Shown here: positions 1 through 12,250 of the stretch, in pieces | Numbering within the stretch: position 1 is the first letter of the stretch | Layout of the letters: every line of letters begins with the position of its first letter | Source of the DNA: Paracentrotus lividus | Taxonomy: Eukaryota > Echinodermata > Echinoidea > Camarodonta > Echinidae | Length of the DNA: 64,000 nucleotides | NCBI GenBank assembly: GCA_940671915.1 | Contig: CALNVZ010000218.1 | Location: 1,515,385 to 1,579,384, forward strand | Direction: 5' to 3' | Made by a program: the position numbers and the translations under genes | Notes under the pieces: model-generated | What the model was told of the DNA's origin: nothing | The model's input: only the letters and a program-made list of their open reading frames with translations | Databases searched by the model: none

Positions 1-999
<999 letters not shown>

Positions 1000-2021
1000 G
1001 ATTGGCCATCCAATGGGGAGTTATTGGTGATGTTGGTGTTGTGGTCGATAACATGGGTGGCAACGAGACTATTATCATTGGCTGCATGGCTCAGAGGATG
1101 CCTTCTTGTCTGGCTACCCTGGACTGCTTCCTGTCCCAGTCCAGTCCTGTCGTCTCCTCCACTGTCCTTGCAGAGCGTATGGATGCCACCAGCAACCATG
1201 GTTCAAAGGTCAGCCTCGTCGACTCTGTAGCTCACATCCTTGGACTGAATGACCCTAGCAGTGTCAGCCAGGATGCCACGCTGTCTGATCTTGGTCTGGA
1301 TTCTCTGATGGGTGTGGAAGTCAAGCAGACCCTGGAGAGGGACTACAGCATCCGTATGGGCATGAAGGAACTGAGGCAGCTGACCATGCACAAGCTGGCT
1401 GACCTTGACTCCTGCAATGAGGCATCCAGTACTCAGACAGATGCCAAGAATGCTGGAGCTGAGACTGATAAAGATGAAGGGAAGCAGTTTGCCAAAGCCT
1501 TCAACAATTCACCTTCCATGTTGTCTGCTGCCACAAAGGACACAATCATCAAAATGAATGACATCGCCGATGAAAACCTCTCCCCGCTGTTCCTGCTTCA
1601 TCCCATCGAAGGCTCAATCTCTGTATACGATGAGTTTGCCCAGCAGATGCCACTGCCCTGCTACGGGGTGCAGTACACGACTGCTGTCCTCAACAAAACC
1701 ATTCCAGAGATGGCAGAGTACTATGTGGCGAGGATCGAGGAGATTCAGAGCCATGGTCCATACCGCTTCATTGGTTTGTCCTACGGTGCCTGCTTGGCTT
1801 TAGAGATGGCATTCCTGCTGGAAGCTGCTGGTGAGGAGGTCCAGCCCCTCATCTGTTTGGAAGGAGCACCTGCGTACCTGTCATGCAATTTTGACTTCAT
1901 CCACAAGAAGTTTGCAGGAGAAAAGACTACAGATGGAAAGGAGCTTGGAAGCGATGCAGGAAAGGATATCGGCAGCCTTCTGATTTTTGCCATGAAGCAC
2001 ATACACACAAAATTGAAAGAG
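1000..2021 (+). CDS. FASN: Fatty acid synthase, exon with end of KR, acyl carrier protein and first half of thioesterase
   Basis: This is a large exon (1022 nt). It completes a split Gly codon, then reads LAIQWGVIGDVGVV (end of the ketoreductase region). Next comes an acyl carrier protein whose LGLDSLMGVEV motif carries the phosphopantetheine-attachment Ser (codon 1302-1304). A Ser/Thr/Asp-rich linker follows (about 1416-1560), then the thioesterase: PLFLLHPIEGS, YGVQYT and the nucleophile elbow GLSYG (Ser codon 1779-1781). The thioesterase releases palmitate from the ACP. The position of the catalytic Asp (D2338 in human FASN, within FDGSP) reads LEGAP, so it is Glu (codon 1860-1862). The exon ends in phase 0 at a GGTATA-type donor (2022-2023). 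ACP and thioesterase occur in the same order as in vertebrate FASN. Confidence 0.95.
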
Positions 2022-2586
2022 GTATATTCCATTAGATATTCTAAGATCAGTTAGGCCCTACAAGAAAATCTTTGGTAATGCCATTGCCTAAACATAGTCA
2101 TGAACTTTTGGAAATGGAATATAAATATTTGAAAAGTATTGACAGTGAGACTTTTTAGTATGTGATGACATCTTACTCTTGATGCAGTATTTTGGACAAT
2201 GATTGAATGAATATTGAATTTTCTTGTATTACATGAGAAGTGCTGCTGGATGTACATGTAGTAAAGAATTTTATTGCAAGCTTCTATTTAGATTATCATT
2301 TCATGTTTATGGATACCTGGACTGAGCTTAGATTGATTCATCTAAAAATTTTGTACTATTATGTGATGTCTAAAAAACATTAAAATCTTAATTAAATATA
2401 GTTTAGCGGTGTGAATAAAGAATAAAATAAAGAAGAACTCATTTTAAATGTGTCTTTCTATTTTATTTCAATTTACTTCCATCTTTAACCACCAGTTCAC
2501 ATGGCAGCTTATCATCTAGTATAGAGAGTGTTATGTTTTCGTTTCTTTTCTTTCATTTTTTTTATTCTCAACATTCTTTGCACCAG
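2022..2586 (+). other. FASN intron, 565 bp
   Basis: AT-rich intron between the two halves of the thioesterase. It has a GT start and a long T-rich tract before the CACCAG acceptor at 2581-2586. No repeat or gene is recognised. Confidence 0.8.
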
Positions 2587-2844
2587 TTCAAGGGTCAGCT
2601 GATGGACATCAAGAATTACGGCACCCAGTTTGAGTTTATCATCTCCAAGATCTTGGATGCCCAACCGGGTCTCAACCGTGAAGACATCGTATTCTCCATG
2701 GAAAGCTTCGTCCAGCGGACCAAGACTTGTCATGGTTATGCTCCGGAGGGAAAGCACAGGGGAGACATTGTTTTTGTGAAGGCATCACATGGATCAGAGA
2801 TCATGTCCAGATATGGACTGAGTGAAGATTATGGGCTCAGCAAG
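2587..2844 (+). CDS. FASN: Fatty acid synthase, exon encoding thioesterase helical insert
   Basis: 86 codons, phase 0 at both ends, bounded by CAG before 2587 and GTGAGC after 2844. The translation starts FKGQLMDIKNYGTQFEF and ends with the GDIVFVKASHG and SRYGLSEDYGLSK segments. These match the second half of the animal FAS thioesterase, between the alpha-helical insertion and the strand that carries the catalytic His. Human FASN has the equivalent AKYHGNVMLLRA and GADYNLSQ in the same order. There are no stop codons or frameshifts. The exon is GC-richer than its flanking introns. Confidence 0.93.
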
Positions 2845-3084
2845 GTGAGCTATATAGTCTCAAATTTTCAAGGGGAAATTTTGACAACATTTTACATCTT
2901 TTGGACATGAAAATAAAAGAATATTTTCTTGATTGATGGTGATCCATAAGTAGTAGGCCTCCTAAAAGGGGCACAAGAGCCAAGGCTTAATTTGAATCGA
3001 TTACACATCCTTTGAAATTGAAATAGTACAAGACACAAAAATAACAGAAAAAACAAAGATATAACAACAACAAAAGCATGGAAT

Positions 3085-3438
3085 CACCCAAAGGTGGTTT
3101 CGAAACCGTTGATTGAAATTACAGAGTTTTTAGATTTTGTCTAATAATTATGCCTAATTCAGCACAGAGACTGAGAAAGATCCAATAGCTATGTTGATAT
3201 GGACGGGTGCACAGTTTATTTAAATTAATTTAGATAGACAGTGGACCCATTAATTAAAAACTGTGGGCTCTTTAACCCCAAACCAACAGGCATAAATTTA
3301 GTGCCCTGTTACAAAAATTACACATTCATATTAGACCTCTCTCAATGTCCGTGCTGAATTAACAATAATTATTACACAAATTTGCATATTCCGTGGCTTC
3401 AGACCATGGTTTTGAAAACCACCTTTGTGAATTTGGGA
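3085..3438. repeat. Foldback MITE in last FASN intron
   Basis: The sequence CCCAAAGGTGGTTT near 3087 returns inverted as AAAACCACCTTTGTGAATTTGGG near 3415-3437. An inner pair (AATTCAGCACAGAGACTGAGA near 3157 and its complement near 3335-3355) nests inside it. The whole 354 bp can fold into an imperfect hairpin. It contains no coding potential and lies in the last intron of FASN, so it is transcribed with the gene. Confidence 0.75.
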
Positions 3439-3800
3439 CATAATATCTACCTCATCAAAAGTTGATTATGTTAAATATCATGGCATAGGCAGATGGGTGA
3501 AAATTATATATGTTTCCTCTACATGTTTCTATTTGTGAACAGTTTTCAATTCATCACCTAACCTTATATTGACAAAATAGAATGCTAAAGAAAGCAGGTT
3601 GAAATTCTTTGCCTGCCAACTATTTCTAAATATGTTGTGTAAAAATTAAAAACTCCTTAACCTGATTGGGAGAGTATGCTCTGTATGGACTTCAGTTTGC
3701 AAATATTCTATGCCATATTTAGTGATCATACATTTGTATATTAGAGTCTTGTACTTTTTTGAGCAGAATGTTATCCTATCTTTTATCTTTATGTCTACAG

Positions 3801-3920
3801 TACTGCACAGGCAAACTTCACACCTGGGTGGTAGAAGGGGAACATGAAACCATTCTGCAGGGACCTGGAATTCCCAAGATTGTGACAATTGTAAAGAAAG
3901 CTCTCAATATTGACATCTAG
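3801..3920 (+). CDS. FASN: Fatty acid synthase, last coding exon with stop
   Basis: 39 codons plus TAG (3918-3920), after the TGTCTACAG acceptor ending at 3800. It reads YCTGKLHTWVVEGEHETIL, then PGIPKIVTIVKKALNIDI. It contains the thioesterase catalytic His in the GEHETIL motif (codon 3843-3845), equivalent to human H2481 in GDHRTLL. The tail stops soon after this helix, so the protein ends a few residues shorter than the human enzyme. With the other three exons it gives 548 C-terminal residues, all in phase. Confidence 0.93.
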   Translation, partial: YCTGKLHTWVVEGEHETILQGPGIPKIVTIVKKALNIDI

Positions 3921-3931
3921 ATTTCTTCTGA

Positions 3932-4135
3932 TAACTCACTTGGGTAAAGCACCCATAAAAAGGTAGCCGTTCTTGCTTCATGAACGGGAGGTCGTGAGTT
4001 CAATTCCCGGTCGAGTCATACCAAAGACTTTAAAAAATGGTACCAAAAGCTCCCTTTTTGCAAGGAGCTTGGGGTAATAATAACATATCATGTTATGCAG
4101 GGCCAGCTGGGAGAACCCTGGTTAAATAAAACAAT
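3932..4135 (+). mobile_element. tRNA-derived SINE just downstream of FASN stop
   Basis: A tRNA-like head is visible, with the B-box region GGTCGTGAGTTCAATTCCCGG at 3990-4010. A SINE body follows (GAGTCATACCAAAGACTTTA..., then GCAGGGCCAGCTGGGAGAACCCTGGTTAAATAAA), ending in an ATT microsatellite tail. This is RNA polymerase III-derived SINE structure. It begins only about 11 bases after the FASN stop codon, so it lies inside the likely 3' UTR. Confidence 0.75.
4125..4130 (+). terminator. Candidate FASN polyadenylation signal AATAAA
   Basis: First canonical AATAAA after the FASN stop (about 205 nt downstream). It lies within the SINE. It could set the 3' end of the FASN mRNA, but its use is an inference. 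Confidence 0.4.
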
Positions 4136-4345
4136 ATTATAATTATTATTATTATCTAAACATCTCAATCCAATTACTGCGCCCTGTAACACAAAGACTA
4201 ACGATTGATAAAAAGTTAAGATCTGTAAATAAAACGCTATTATTATTATTATTTTTATTATTAGAATTATTATTATTATTATCAAACCATCTCAATCCAA
4301 ATACAGTGCCCTGTAACACAAAGACTGACGATTGATAAAAAGATA
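4134..4345. repeat. ATT microsatellite and two copies of a GCCCTGTAACACAAAGACT repeat
   Basis: Two direct copies of CATCTCAATCCAA..GCCCTGTAACACAAAGACT.ACGATTGATAAAAAG start near 4161 and 4290. They are separated by and flanked by (ATT)n tracts. They look like a MITE end copied by a duplication or two insertions of one family. Confidence 0.65.
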
Positions 4346-5060
4346 CAATTGATTTTTTTCTTAGTAGCCTCATCATTGGCAGGGGATTCCAAAGTTGATG
4401 CTCTTAATCCTACGTGTAGCCCTAGCCCTAATCTACAGCAAATGCAACATTTATGCATGGTTGTTGAATAATAAACTTCCTCATTACTTAATTGCTTATT
4501 TCTCATTTGTTAAATACCCTTATGAGATGAGAAGCAATGAAAATAAGAATATAACTTTTATCAAATTATGAGTAAATCTTGAAAAGTCTGTTTCTTATTC
4601 AGGTGCTTGTATATGGAACGATCTTGTAAATGATATTAGATAATGTAAATCACAAACAACTTTTAGACAAGTAGACAATTCTTTCAGAGTATACTCATAT
4701 CTAATTAATTTCATATGTAAATAGTGTAAATATTGGAAAATATGAGTTTTTTATAATATAAAGTATGTACATTTGTTTCACTTTAGTTTATCTGAATGTA
4801 TACGCACAATAATATAACTGGACTGGGCCTACCTTGAATAGCTTTCCTATTTTTTGGATCCATTTACCAAATGGATATATTGAATACTGTTTATGTATAT
4901 TTTGAATTATATATCCCTTGTATAAATATTCACGAGAATTCTAAATCAAAGATTGGTCAATTGGCAATCATGTGACAAAATATAAATATGAATATAGATA
5001 TAATATAAAGTAACGTAATAAATATTGGTAATTACATTACATGCATTTTACTCCATGTCA
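4346..5060. other. AT-rich intergenic DNA
   Basis: I see no coding sequence, clear repeat or RNA gene. The composition is strongly AT-rich. Confidence 0.5.
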
Positions 5061-5065
5061 TGGGT

Positions 5066-5156
5066 GTCGATTGTGGGGGGATGGGGCCGGGGATGCATCC
5101 CCCCAATAATTTCGGTGGGGGGAGGATGGTGTGTACAATCATCCCCCCCCCCCCAA
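5066..5156. repeat. G/C-tract inverted repeats
   Basis: GGGGGGATGGGGCCGGGGATG meets CATCCCCCC head to head. A second GGTGGGGGGAGGATGG is followed by ATCATC and 12 C (5143-5154). Similar C tracts recur near 6985 and 7060. This is low-complexity, hairpin-forming sequence. Confidence 0.5.
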
Positions 5157-5699
5157 TATTTTGATATCAAGAAAATAAAAAATAGCATATTATATGCATA
5201 TAAATCTACTCATTACAATTTCGTTATCATATAAAACACTTTTATGACATTATTTTATCATGTTGCAGTCTAAAATGCATATTTCTAACATTCAAAAATC
5301 CAAAATTTTCTCACTCTTTCGTTTATCTTCCTCGTGTGTGCCTGATATATTTTTAGTAATCATGTAATACACAATACACCGTGTAGATAATGGAAGCGCA
5401 GATGTTTCACTATTCACTATTGGAAGAAAAACAAAACAATCTAATCGATGATAATCAGGGGCACCGATATCCCAGGGTGCATAGGGGACAGGTGCTATGT
5501 AAAACTGAAGGCATAAGTATTTTCCCTCAGAAATGCACGATGTTTTGATAAAATAAATATTGAAGAGTCTGTAACACTTATCTCGGCTCTTCATTGACAA
5601 GTTAACATTTTTGGACTCAGACCATTGATTATATAATACACTTCCAATATTCTGTGGGGGCTAAATGCCCTCTTTTCAAATTAGTTGCTACATTGCTCT

Positions 5700-6130
5700 C
5701 AAATTTCAGATAACATTTAATATAAGATAATATAATATAATATAATATAAGATAGCGCAAACTGCACTTGACTTTGTTCATCTTTTATGCAAGTATTAAC
5801 GTCACGATGGTACACACCAACTCCCTCCCCGTTCCAAGCTTCCATGAGGCTACAATCATCTTGTTTCATCAGGTCATTATTATTGAGAAAATTTTAAGCT
5901 CGTGCTTCGCGCTCGCACAATATTGCATTAACTCGAATTTGTCTATATTTATATAGATTTGAGTTTGTTGGCATTTACGTCATGATGTTCCGCTTCTAAT
6001 CAACAGTTAAAGCCCCCTAGCCCACCATCAATTTCTCGCTTATAGTCATGTAACGCTACAAATACCATGTTTCAGTTCAATATTATAAAGAAAATTTTAA
6101 GCTCGCGCTTTGCGCTCGCATTACAGCCAT
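5700..6130. repeat. AATAT microsatellite and duplicated TTTTAAGCTCGCGCTTTGCGCTCGC block
   Basis: An (ATAAT)n tract lies at about 5720-5752. Two direct copies of GAAAATTTTAAGCTCG.GCTT.GCGCTCGCA follow at about 5884 and 6088, with similar flanks (CAATATTG... and GCATTAACTCGAATTTG or GCCATATGAATTCG). A third, weaker CGCGTTCGCATTATTC is at 6290. They form a diverged tandem repeat of roughly 200 bp. Confidence 0.55.
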
Positions 6131-6149
6131 ATGAATTCGACAACATACT

Positions 6150-6190
6150 ATTATATATATGCTATATATATATATATATATATATATACT
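6150..6190. repeat. (TA)n microsatellite
   Basis: Near-perfect TA dinucleotide run. Confidence 0.9.
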
Positions 6191-6320
6191 AGTACTACTC
6201 ATATGCATAATAATGTGCATGTGTGTATATCTATAGACATTACATCATGATGGCCCCCTTTAATAAATCAGATGAAGCCCCTTCCCTGTTTCGCGTTCGC
6301 ATTATTCTACAATACATGTA

Positions 6321-6895
6321 TAGGGGAGACTGGGGTAATTATGGCCCTGGGGTAATTATGGCCCCTTTGTCTTTGAGAGCTTATAATTCTTTGCTGCATT
6401 ACCAATGATAATTAAATTTTTACACATGCTTAGCTAAACTCTTCCTACTATCATATGAGAAAAATAAGCCATTTAACTGAAATTTTGTGCTTAGGGAGCC
6501 TAAAATGTACGGCAATTACAATTCTGTTCGTTGGAAGTGGCAAGTCTGCTTTTTTATGTGGGGTATGATATCATTAATTAAAATCATTTAGGAATACCCA
6601 ACAGCATTTATTAATACATTACCATCATTAATTAGCATAATATCTTTGAATTCATACAGTCATTACAATAGGGGCCATAAATACCAACCCGTGGGTAATT
6701 ATGGCCCCCAAAAGTTTGTTAACATAATGGTAATTAATATGCATATGAGAAGTAGCAGGTTTATACTTTCTTTTGTATATTATAGGTATATAGATTGACT
6801 GTATTTTTACATAATTAGAATATCATTGGACTTTCATTTAATGGTAGTAATAGGAAATGTGAAAAAGGGGGCCATAATTACCCCAGTCTCCCCTA
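6321..6895. mobile_element. Non-autonomous DNA element with TAGGGGAGACTGGGG termini
   Basis: The left end TAGGGGAGACTGGGGTAAT (6321) is mirrored by ATTACCCCAGTCTCCCCTA ending at 6895. GGGTAATTATGGCCCC recurs inside, at 6350 and 6692. The element is 575 bp with no open frame, so it is a MITE. Confidence 0.8.
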
Positions 6896-7079
6896 TGTCC
6901 CATTTCATGTCAGTATAATTGAAAAAATTTACAATTATACAATATATTTTTTCATACTTATATGCATGTGTGTATACAAGCATTACCCCCCCACAATGGA
7001 CACTGCGATCATATACCATCGTTGTGTCGCATTGAGGAAAGAGGAAATATCAACGATTACCCCCCCCCCCCAAATCGCC

Positions 7080-8700
7080 AAAACAAATCGACACCGTTGC
7101 TCCACGTGAAACAATTGTGATGTATTGTTGTTTTTTTTGTTTTTTTCAGTTGGTTTGGGTTTTATTTTTACTTGATAATAATCAGAGCAATTATATTCTT
7201 TGGTACTGTACATTGAAATCTATATAATTCTGAAATATTGTCTTTTATTCCATCAATTATTCAAGCAAGAGATCAATTAACATTTTTATTCTATGAGTGT
7301 ATAAGCGATATTTTTTTTTGTTTTGAGGAGATCGATTGATCATGAAACTGTTATAATTTCATTTATTCTATGCAATATTATGACATCTTTTATTTTATGT
7401 AATCTGGGTAAATCAATGTAGTTGTGCATTGTGTATGTATATGGTTTGTTCCATCAAAAAGATTTATCTCTAATTGCACTTGTACTACCTTTTATATCTC
7501 TAATCATATATTATTATGCATATGTAATATCTTTTATAATACATATTTAACACAGGGTAATGTTTTATAGATTGTACTTTGTATTGTATGTGATACTTAA
7601 TTATTAACAGTTTGAATAATTAAAGGTTTTAAATGTATCATAATTACCTTTTTAAATTGGTGTACTTACAATTATCATCAATGATCAAGAATCTTTCTAG
7701 ATGCTCTTTTTAACCTCTTTAATACCTTTCTCTTATTCTCCCCCCCCCCCCCTCTCTTCCTCTAATGTTTTGTGTCTTTCCTCTCCTTGTATCTTTGCAT
7801 TATGACTATGTCACTCACACATTTTAAACTGTATTATGTGTTATTAATGGTGCGCAGTGTACACGTACATGTACAAACATTTTTAGATATTATCTTGACT
7901 GTATTATGTAATATCTTGAAATTTACATTTGTATTTTGCATCATATTTTACAATTCAAATACCATGTATCCATCTATCTATCTACACGATCTATCATCTC
8001 TTTATAGCTATTATTATTATATAAACTCAAATAATCTCGACAGAATTCCTAGATACTCTATGGAAAGTAAACTTTTGATTTTGTCAAGGTGCAAGCAATC
8101 TCAATTTAGTATTTGTTTTTATTTTTAGATTAAAATCAAAATTATGTTATTGCCATAATGAAGGTAGCCTGAGAACATTTCACTAGTAACTTTTTATTGC
8201 TGATAATGGAACAATTTTTTTTTCTTAACTCGGACACGGCGAAATGCTGTCCTGTATAGCATATGGATTAAAAGAGCAACTGTTTTCACTCTAGTTTTTC
8301 ATTATAAATTTTCTTTTAAATTCAATACAATTCAATTCAATACTCGTGCATTCTGTTTCCAAATGATAAAAATATCAAGAAGATGCATAAGCAAAACTCT
8401 TAAAACCATAGAGTTACATACCCCGTATTTAACTCTGTGATTAAAACACAACTGCTTACACAGTGCATACATCTCAATAATTAATTTTTACATGTTTATC
8501 TGGTTTGTATTCATTCATTAATGGTTATATCAAGGAAGTTATATTAAACTTGGAAAAAAACAAAAGAATTGTGTCTCTGTTCGGTCTTATTCAAGTATTT
8601 CCTGAATTTTTTTAATTTTTGTATATTCACATTTATTCACCATGTACTGTATATACATGTATGGGTATTAATATCAAATCACTTTCTGCTAGTCTCTATT
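7080..8700. other. AT-rich intergenic DNA
   Basis: Apart from a C homopolymer near 7740-7752 and T-rich runs I see nothing. Short open frames here have no recognisable protein character. Confidence 0.5.
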
Positions 8701-8711
8701 ACTTTATTGGT

Positions 8712-8824
8712 TCTATTTCTCTCTCTCTCATAAAAATGTTCTCGCTCTCTCTCTCTCTCCCTTTCCCTCTCTTTCTTCATTACCTCCCTATCTCTCTCTC
8801 TCATTAAAACTTTCTCTCTCTCGA
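8712..8824. repeat. (CT)n microsatellite
   Basis: Interrupted TCTCTC and CCTCTCTTT tracts. Confidence 0.9.
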
Positions 8825-8924
8825 CTAGGACTATTTTCTTTTGTGACACAAGATTTGCTTCAGTGACAATTGCTCCAGGCCTTATTTCGTCTAAGGTATA
8901 GGGTTAGGGTTTAAGGTAATGTAT

Positions 8925-9111
8925 ACTGAACACTATGGTCCATATTCTGCTATGAAGGCTGAGTTTGTATGCAAGTTCGTACAAAGCTATTGTGCGATCC
9001 ACATCAGACAAACGGGTCGCACAACCCCACACAATAGCTTTGCACGAACTTGCAACGCATACAAACTCAGTCTTTATACATGTAGCAGAATATGGGCCTG
9101 TAGTGTTCAGT
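8925..9111. repeat. 187-bp palindromic foldback element
   Basis: ACTGAACACTATGGTCCATA at 8925 is the complement of the right end TATGGGCCTGTAGTGTTCAGT (ending 9111). The arms continue inward through GAGTTTGTATGC and GCAAGTTCGT to the centre, near 9015. Almost the whole element is stem. It is preceded by a short telomere-like GGGTTAGGGTTTAAGG. Confidence 0.85.
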
Positions 9112-9448
9112 CCGGGGTCGAAGTTGGTCAGTGTATGGTATTTGCGCAGAACAATTGTCAACAGAGCAATTGCCATGAAATCATTTTCTTTCTCTTTCTT
9201 TCTGTATGTGACAAGAAACTTTCAAACAAGATTTAAATAAAACAAACACAAAGCGGTAAAAATTTTATTTTAGTCACCATGAAGTAAATACTTTTAATGT
9301 CTTTGGATTTCAAATAGAACAAAACAAAAAATTCATATCATGGAAAAAATATATTCAGATAAATATAATAACTAGTTCACAAGTTATTTAGTTACCATTA
9401 CATCTCATAAATGGACAACCATTCAACTAGTCTGATTGTTAAACCTAT

Positions 9449-9604
9449 GCCCTGTAACATATAGAGTTACAAACAATTGCAATTTTGAAACAACCATTCT
9501 CATTGGTTCGCAGGGAGATTGTTGTCAAGATGTCCATGCAACAAGGATTCTGATTGGCTACTATTGATTTGCAATTGGTTGTAATTCTGTATGTAACAGG
9601 GCCC
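9449..9604. mobile_element. MITE with GCCCTGTAAC termini
   Basis: GCCCTGTAACATATAG..AATTGCAA at the left and TTGCAATTGG...GTAACAGGGC at the right form imperfect terminal inverted repeats around about 100 bp. The terminal bases resemble the GCCCTGTAACAC repeats near 4181 and 4311. Confidence 0.65.
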
Positions 9605-9717
9605 TCATCAGACTAATACATGTACATTAAATATCTATTATCAAGAGGTGCTTTATGCTAAGGTCACAACTAACCAAGTGTGCTTCTTGGGCAACTTCAA
9701 ACTCCTGCGATTCATTT

Positions 9718-10023
9718 GGTGGTATTCTCATAGCCATTGTTTATTTAACCCTAGGTTAACTTAGACCACACTTTTATGGAGTGCCAGTTGTCAACTCATT
9801 CACCAAGTAAAAATGATTCTAATCCGACAGCAAAAAGTTTTCATATGTGTCATGAAATGAGAAGATTAGGAAAGTATAAAATTACAGTGAGTTAATTGAT
9901 TGGTGCACTATCTTTGCCATGAATATGGCAAATGTAAGATAAACACAGCACTCTATAGAAGTGTGGTCTAAAATTCTAGTTTAGACTGGGGTCAAACCTA
10001 GGAATAATTATCAGAATACCACC
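9718..10023. mobile_element. MITE with GGTGGTATTCT termini
   Basis: GGTGGTATTCT (9718) and AGAATACCACC (ending 10023) are inverted copies. The pair CCTAGGTTAACTTAGACCACACTT and AAGTGTGGTCTAAAATTCTAG..CCTAGG continues the stem inward. Confidence 0.7.
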
Positions 10024-10249
10024 TATTGCATTTCAACATGGCTGTATGACCAGCTTGCTATTGTGTACCCAATAATCTTCTTTATACTCAAACAAGGATT
10101 TTCTGCTCCTAAGTTCCCAAGATAAATAGGAACTGCATGACCCTTGGCAAATTCAAAATTTTACGAGTTAGAAGAGAAATTGAATATTTCAATATAGTCC
10201 AAACAGGTGATTATCTTTATTTATCTTTAAAAGATATCTGGTGCACAGT

Positions 10250-10263
10250 GGGGGGGGGGGGGG
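10250..10263 (+). repeat. G14 homopolymer
   Basis: Uninterrupted run of G. Confidence 0.9.
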
Positions 10264-10596
10264 ACATGAACATTTATTTAGGCCTTTTTTGACAACTACA
10301 AAGAGTTCATTTGTAAACTACATGTAGGTTTTACACTGAAACAACTTATCTGTCAACTAGCCACAAACAAATGTTGTATTAAGAGTTCTCTTATACATTT
10401 ACATACAATCTGTGGAGCAAACCATTAATTTAGCATCATATGCAATACATGTATCATTTTACGTAGATACCATAACGTAAAATGTATCATATTATTTTAC
10501 TGTTGGTCAGTAAAATTGAACAGTGAGATTGTACAATGTAATTCCACTTAAAACTTGACTATTTAACTTGCAGAAATTGTTGTGTTTAACTACACT

Positions 10597-10653
10597 ATGA
10601 CATTTGAACCCTCAAACTCTGGGGTCTAGCGAATGAACCACTGAACCACACCA
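10597..10653 (-). repeat. tRNA-like relic (SINE head)
   Basis: On the minus strand TGGTTCAGTGGTTCATTCGC resembles a tRNA A box. GAGGGTTCAAATG, about 30 nt later, resembles a B box. It is too degenerate for a tRNA gene and is probably an old SINE fragment. Confidence 0.45.
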
Positions 10654-10824
10654 ATTGTAAAATCAGGGGATATAGGGCAGACATCTTGGACAATCATTAA
10701 ATATACCACTGCAAGTAATACAGACATGAGGGAATAGCAAGCATTTCTAGCATGCTTTAATCCCATATTGGAATACATTGGTACTTTGAAAGAAAAATAC
10801 GGTTACGATTTGAATTCAACAAAG

Positions 10825-12250
10825 ATAATTACAAACACCGTATGCAGACGACTTCAATTTAATTTCTAACAATAAACGTATCATCCAAAAAATGATATCC
10901 CAACTCCATGACCATTGCCAGTCCATGGGCCTGTCACTGAAACCTTCTAATGTCGAAGTCTTTCCATATCGAGTGGAACCCCTACAGATATTGAGGTTAT
11001 GATTGCGATACCAAAATCGAGTCAATCAAAGTAGTCCGCATCGATTCTTGGATCCCAGATCTGCTTTAGTGGGAAGTCAGCGAGGTTCTAAACTTCATAA
11101 ACGTGAGGTATCTACAAAGTTGACAATATAGAGAAGTGTAGTGTTCGCTCTGAATATAAAGTAGCTATCTACGTTCGCTATCTACTTCCATCACTAAGAT
11201 TTATGTTGAATGTCCACACATTGCTTAAGACTCAGCTAGACTCACTTGACATCTTGACAGACAGATATGTCAAGAAATGGTTAGGAATTCCCAGTAGAGG
11301 AGCAAATATTGCTCTCGTCCACCTTCAGCAAGGCCTCGCTATCCCTCGTTTTTCCGACATATACTGGAAGCGCACTGTGCATCATACTCAAGGTCTAGAC
11401 TGATGGCTGACGAAATTGTTAATAAAGCACTAGACTCTACTTTGGAACGTGAGTCTAGGTGGTCAGTGAAACAATCGACCGTATCTGTCTGTCAAGATTG
11501 TACATACCAAACTCCTTGCCCAAACCGATGTAAACACGGTTCATGGGAATCAACAAAAAGAAGATCAATTCCATTATTAAGACGATATTCTCACTTATTG
11601 GAAGAATATAATTAGCCCATTGCTAATCCAAGGTAAATTCACTGAACTCCTACCGTTCAGAATGAAAACTTGACATGGAAGTCAATAATGTACAACCTAC
11701 CCCGTAGAGTATTAAGTTTCGCAGTGAACTCATGTATAGATTCCCTCCCCTCTTATTCCAATTTACATCGCTGGGGTAAACGTCTTACTGACAAATGCCC
11801 ATCTCTGCCCCAATACCACAGGAACCCTCCACCATATCCTGGCTTTCTGCCCAACACTACTCGAACGATATACTTGGCGCCACAACGGAATTCTCAGGTC
11901 ACTTTATCAAGCCATATCTAATAATGGCAAAGATAACTTTAAAGTATACTGTGACTAGAGGGTTACTCTATTGCCGGAGGAACGGTCCCCCCTAATATAG
12001 TAGTAACTAACCAACGCCCCGATTGTAATGTCTGGGAAGATATAAAGAAGATTTCTTGCTAGAACTCACAGTACCATTTGAAACAAATGTAGATGCTGCC
12101 CACCAAAGAAAGGTAGACAGATACGAAGCTCTTATACGCGAACATACAGAATCAAACTATACCGTTATATTCGAGCGGTAGAAGTAGGACAGAGGGGTCA
12201 AATGACAAAAAATAAACAGAGACTAAAACGTGTAAAGATGAATGTAAAGC
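10825..12250 (+). pseudogene. Decayed non-LTR retrotransposon (reverse transcriptase and C-terminal zinc-finger region)
   Basis: Plus-strand reading in shifting frames gives pieces of a LINE polyprotein. A reverse transcriptase YADDFNLISNN motif (10841 onward) is followed by QSMGLSLKPS. Downstream come KKWLGIPSRGANIALVHLQQ (about 11272-11330) and LPRRVLSFAVNSCIDSLPSY (about 11699). A CxxC..H-type zinc-finger stretch that includes CPNTTGTLHHILAFCP (about 11801-11848) is followed by a terminal LLELTVPFETNVDAAHQRK-type block near 12055-12110. Frameshifts and stops separate the pieces, and the N-terminal part and most of the RT palm are absent. The motif order is that of R2/NeSL-like or related non-LTR elements. 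The clade is uncertain. Confidence 0.8.
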
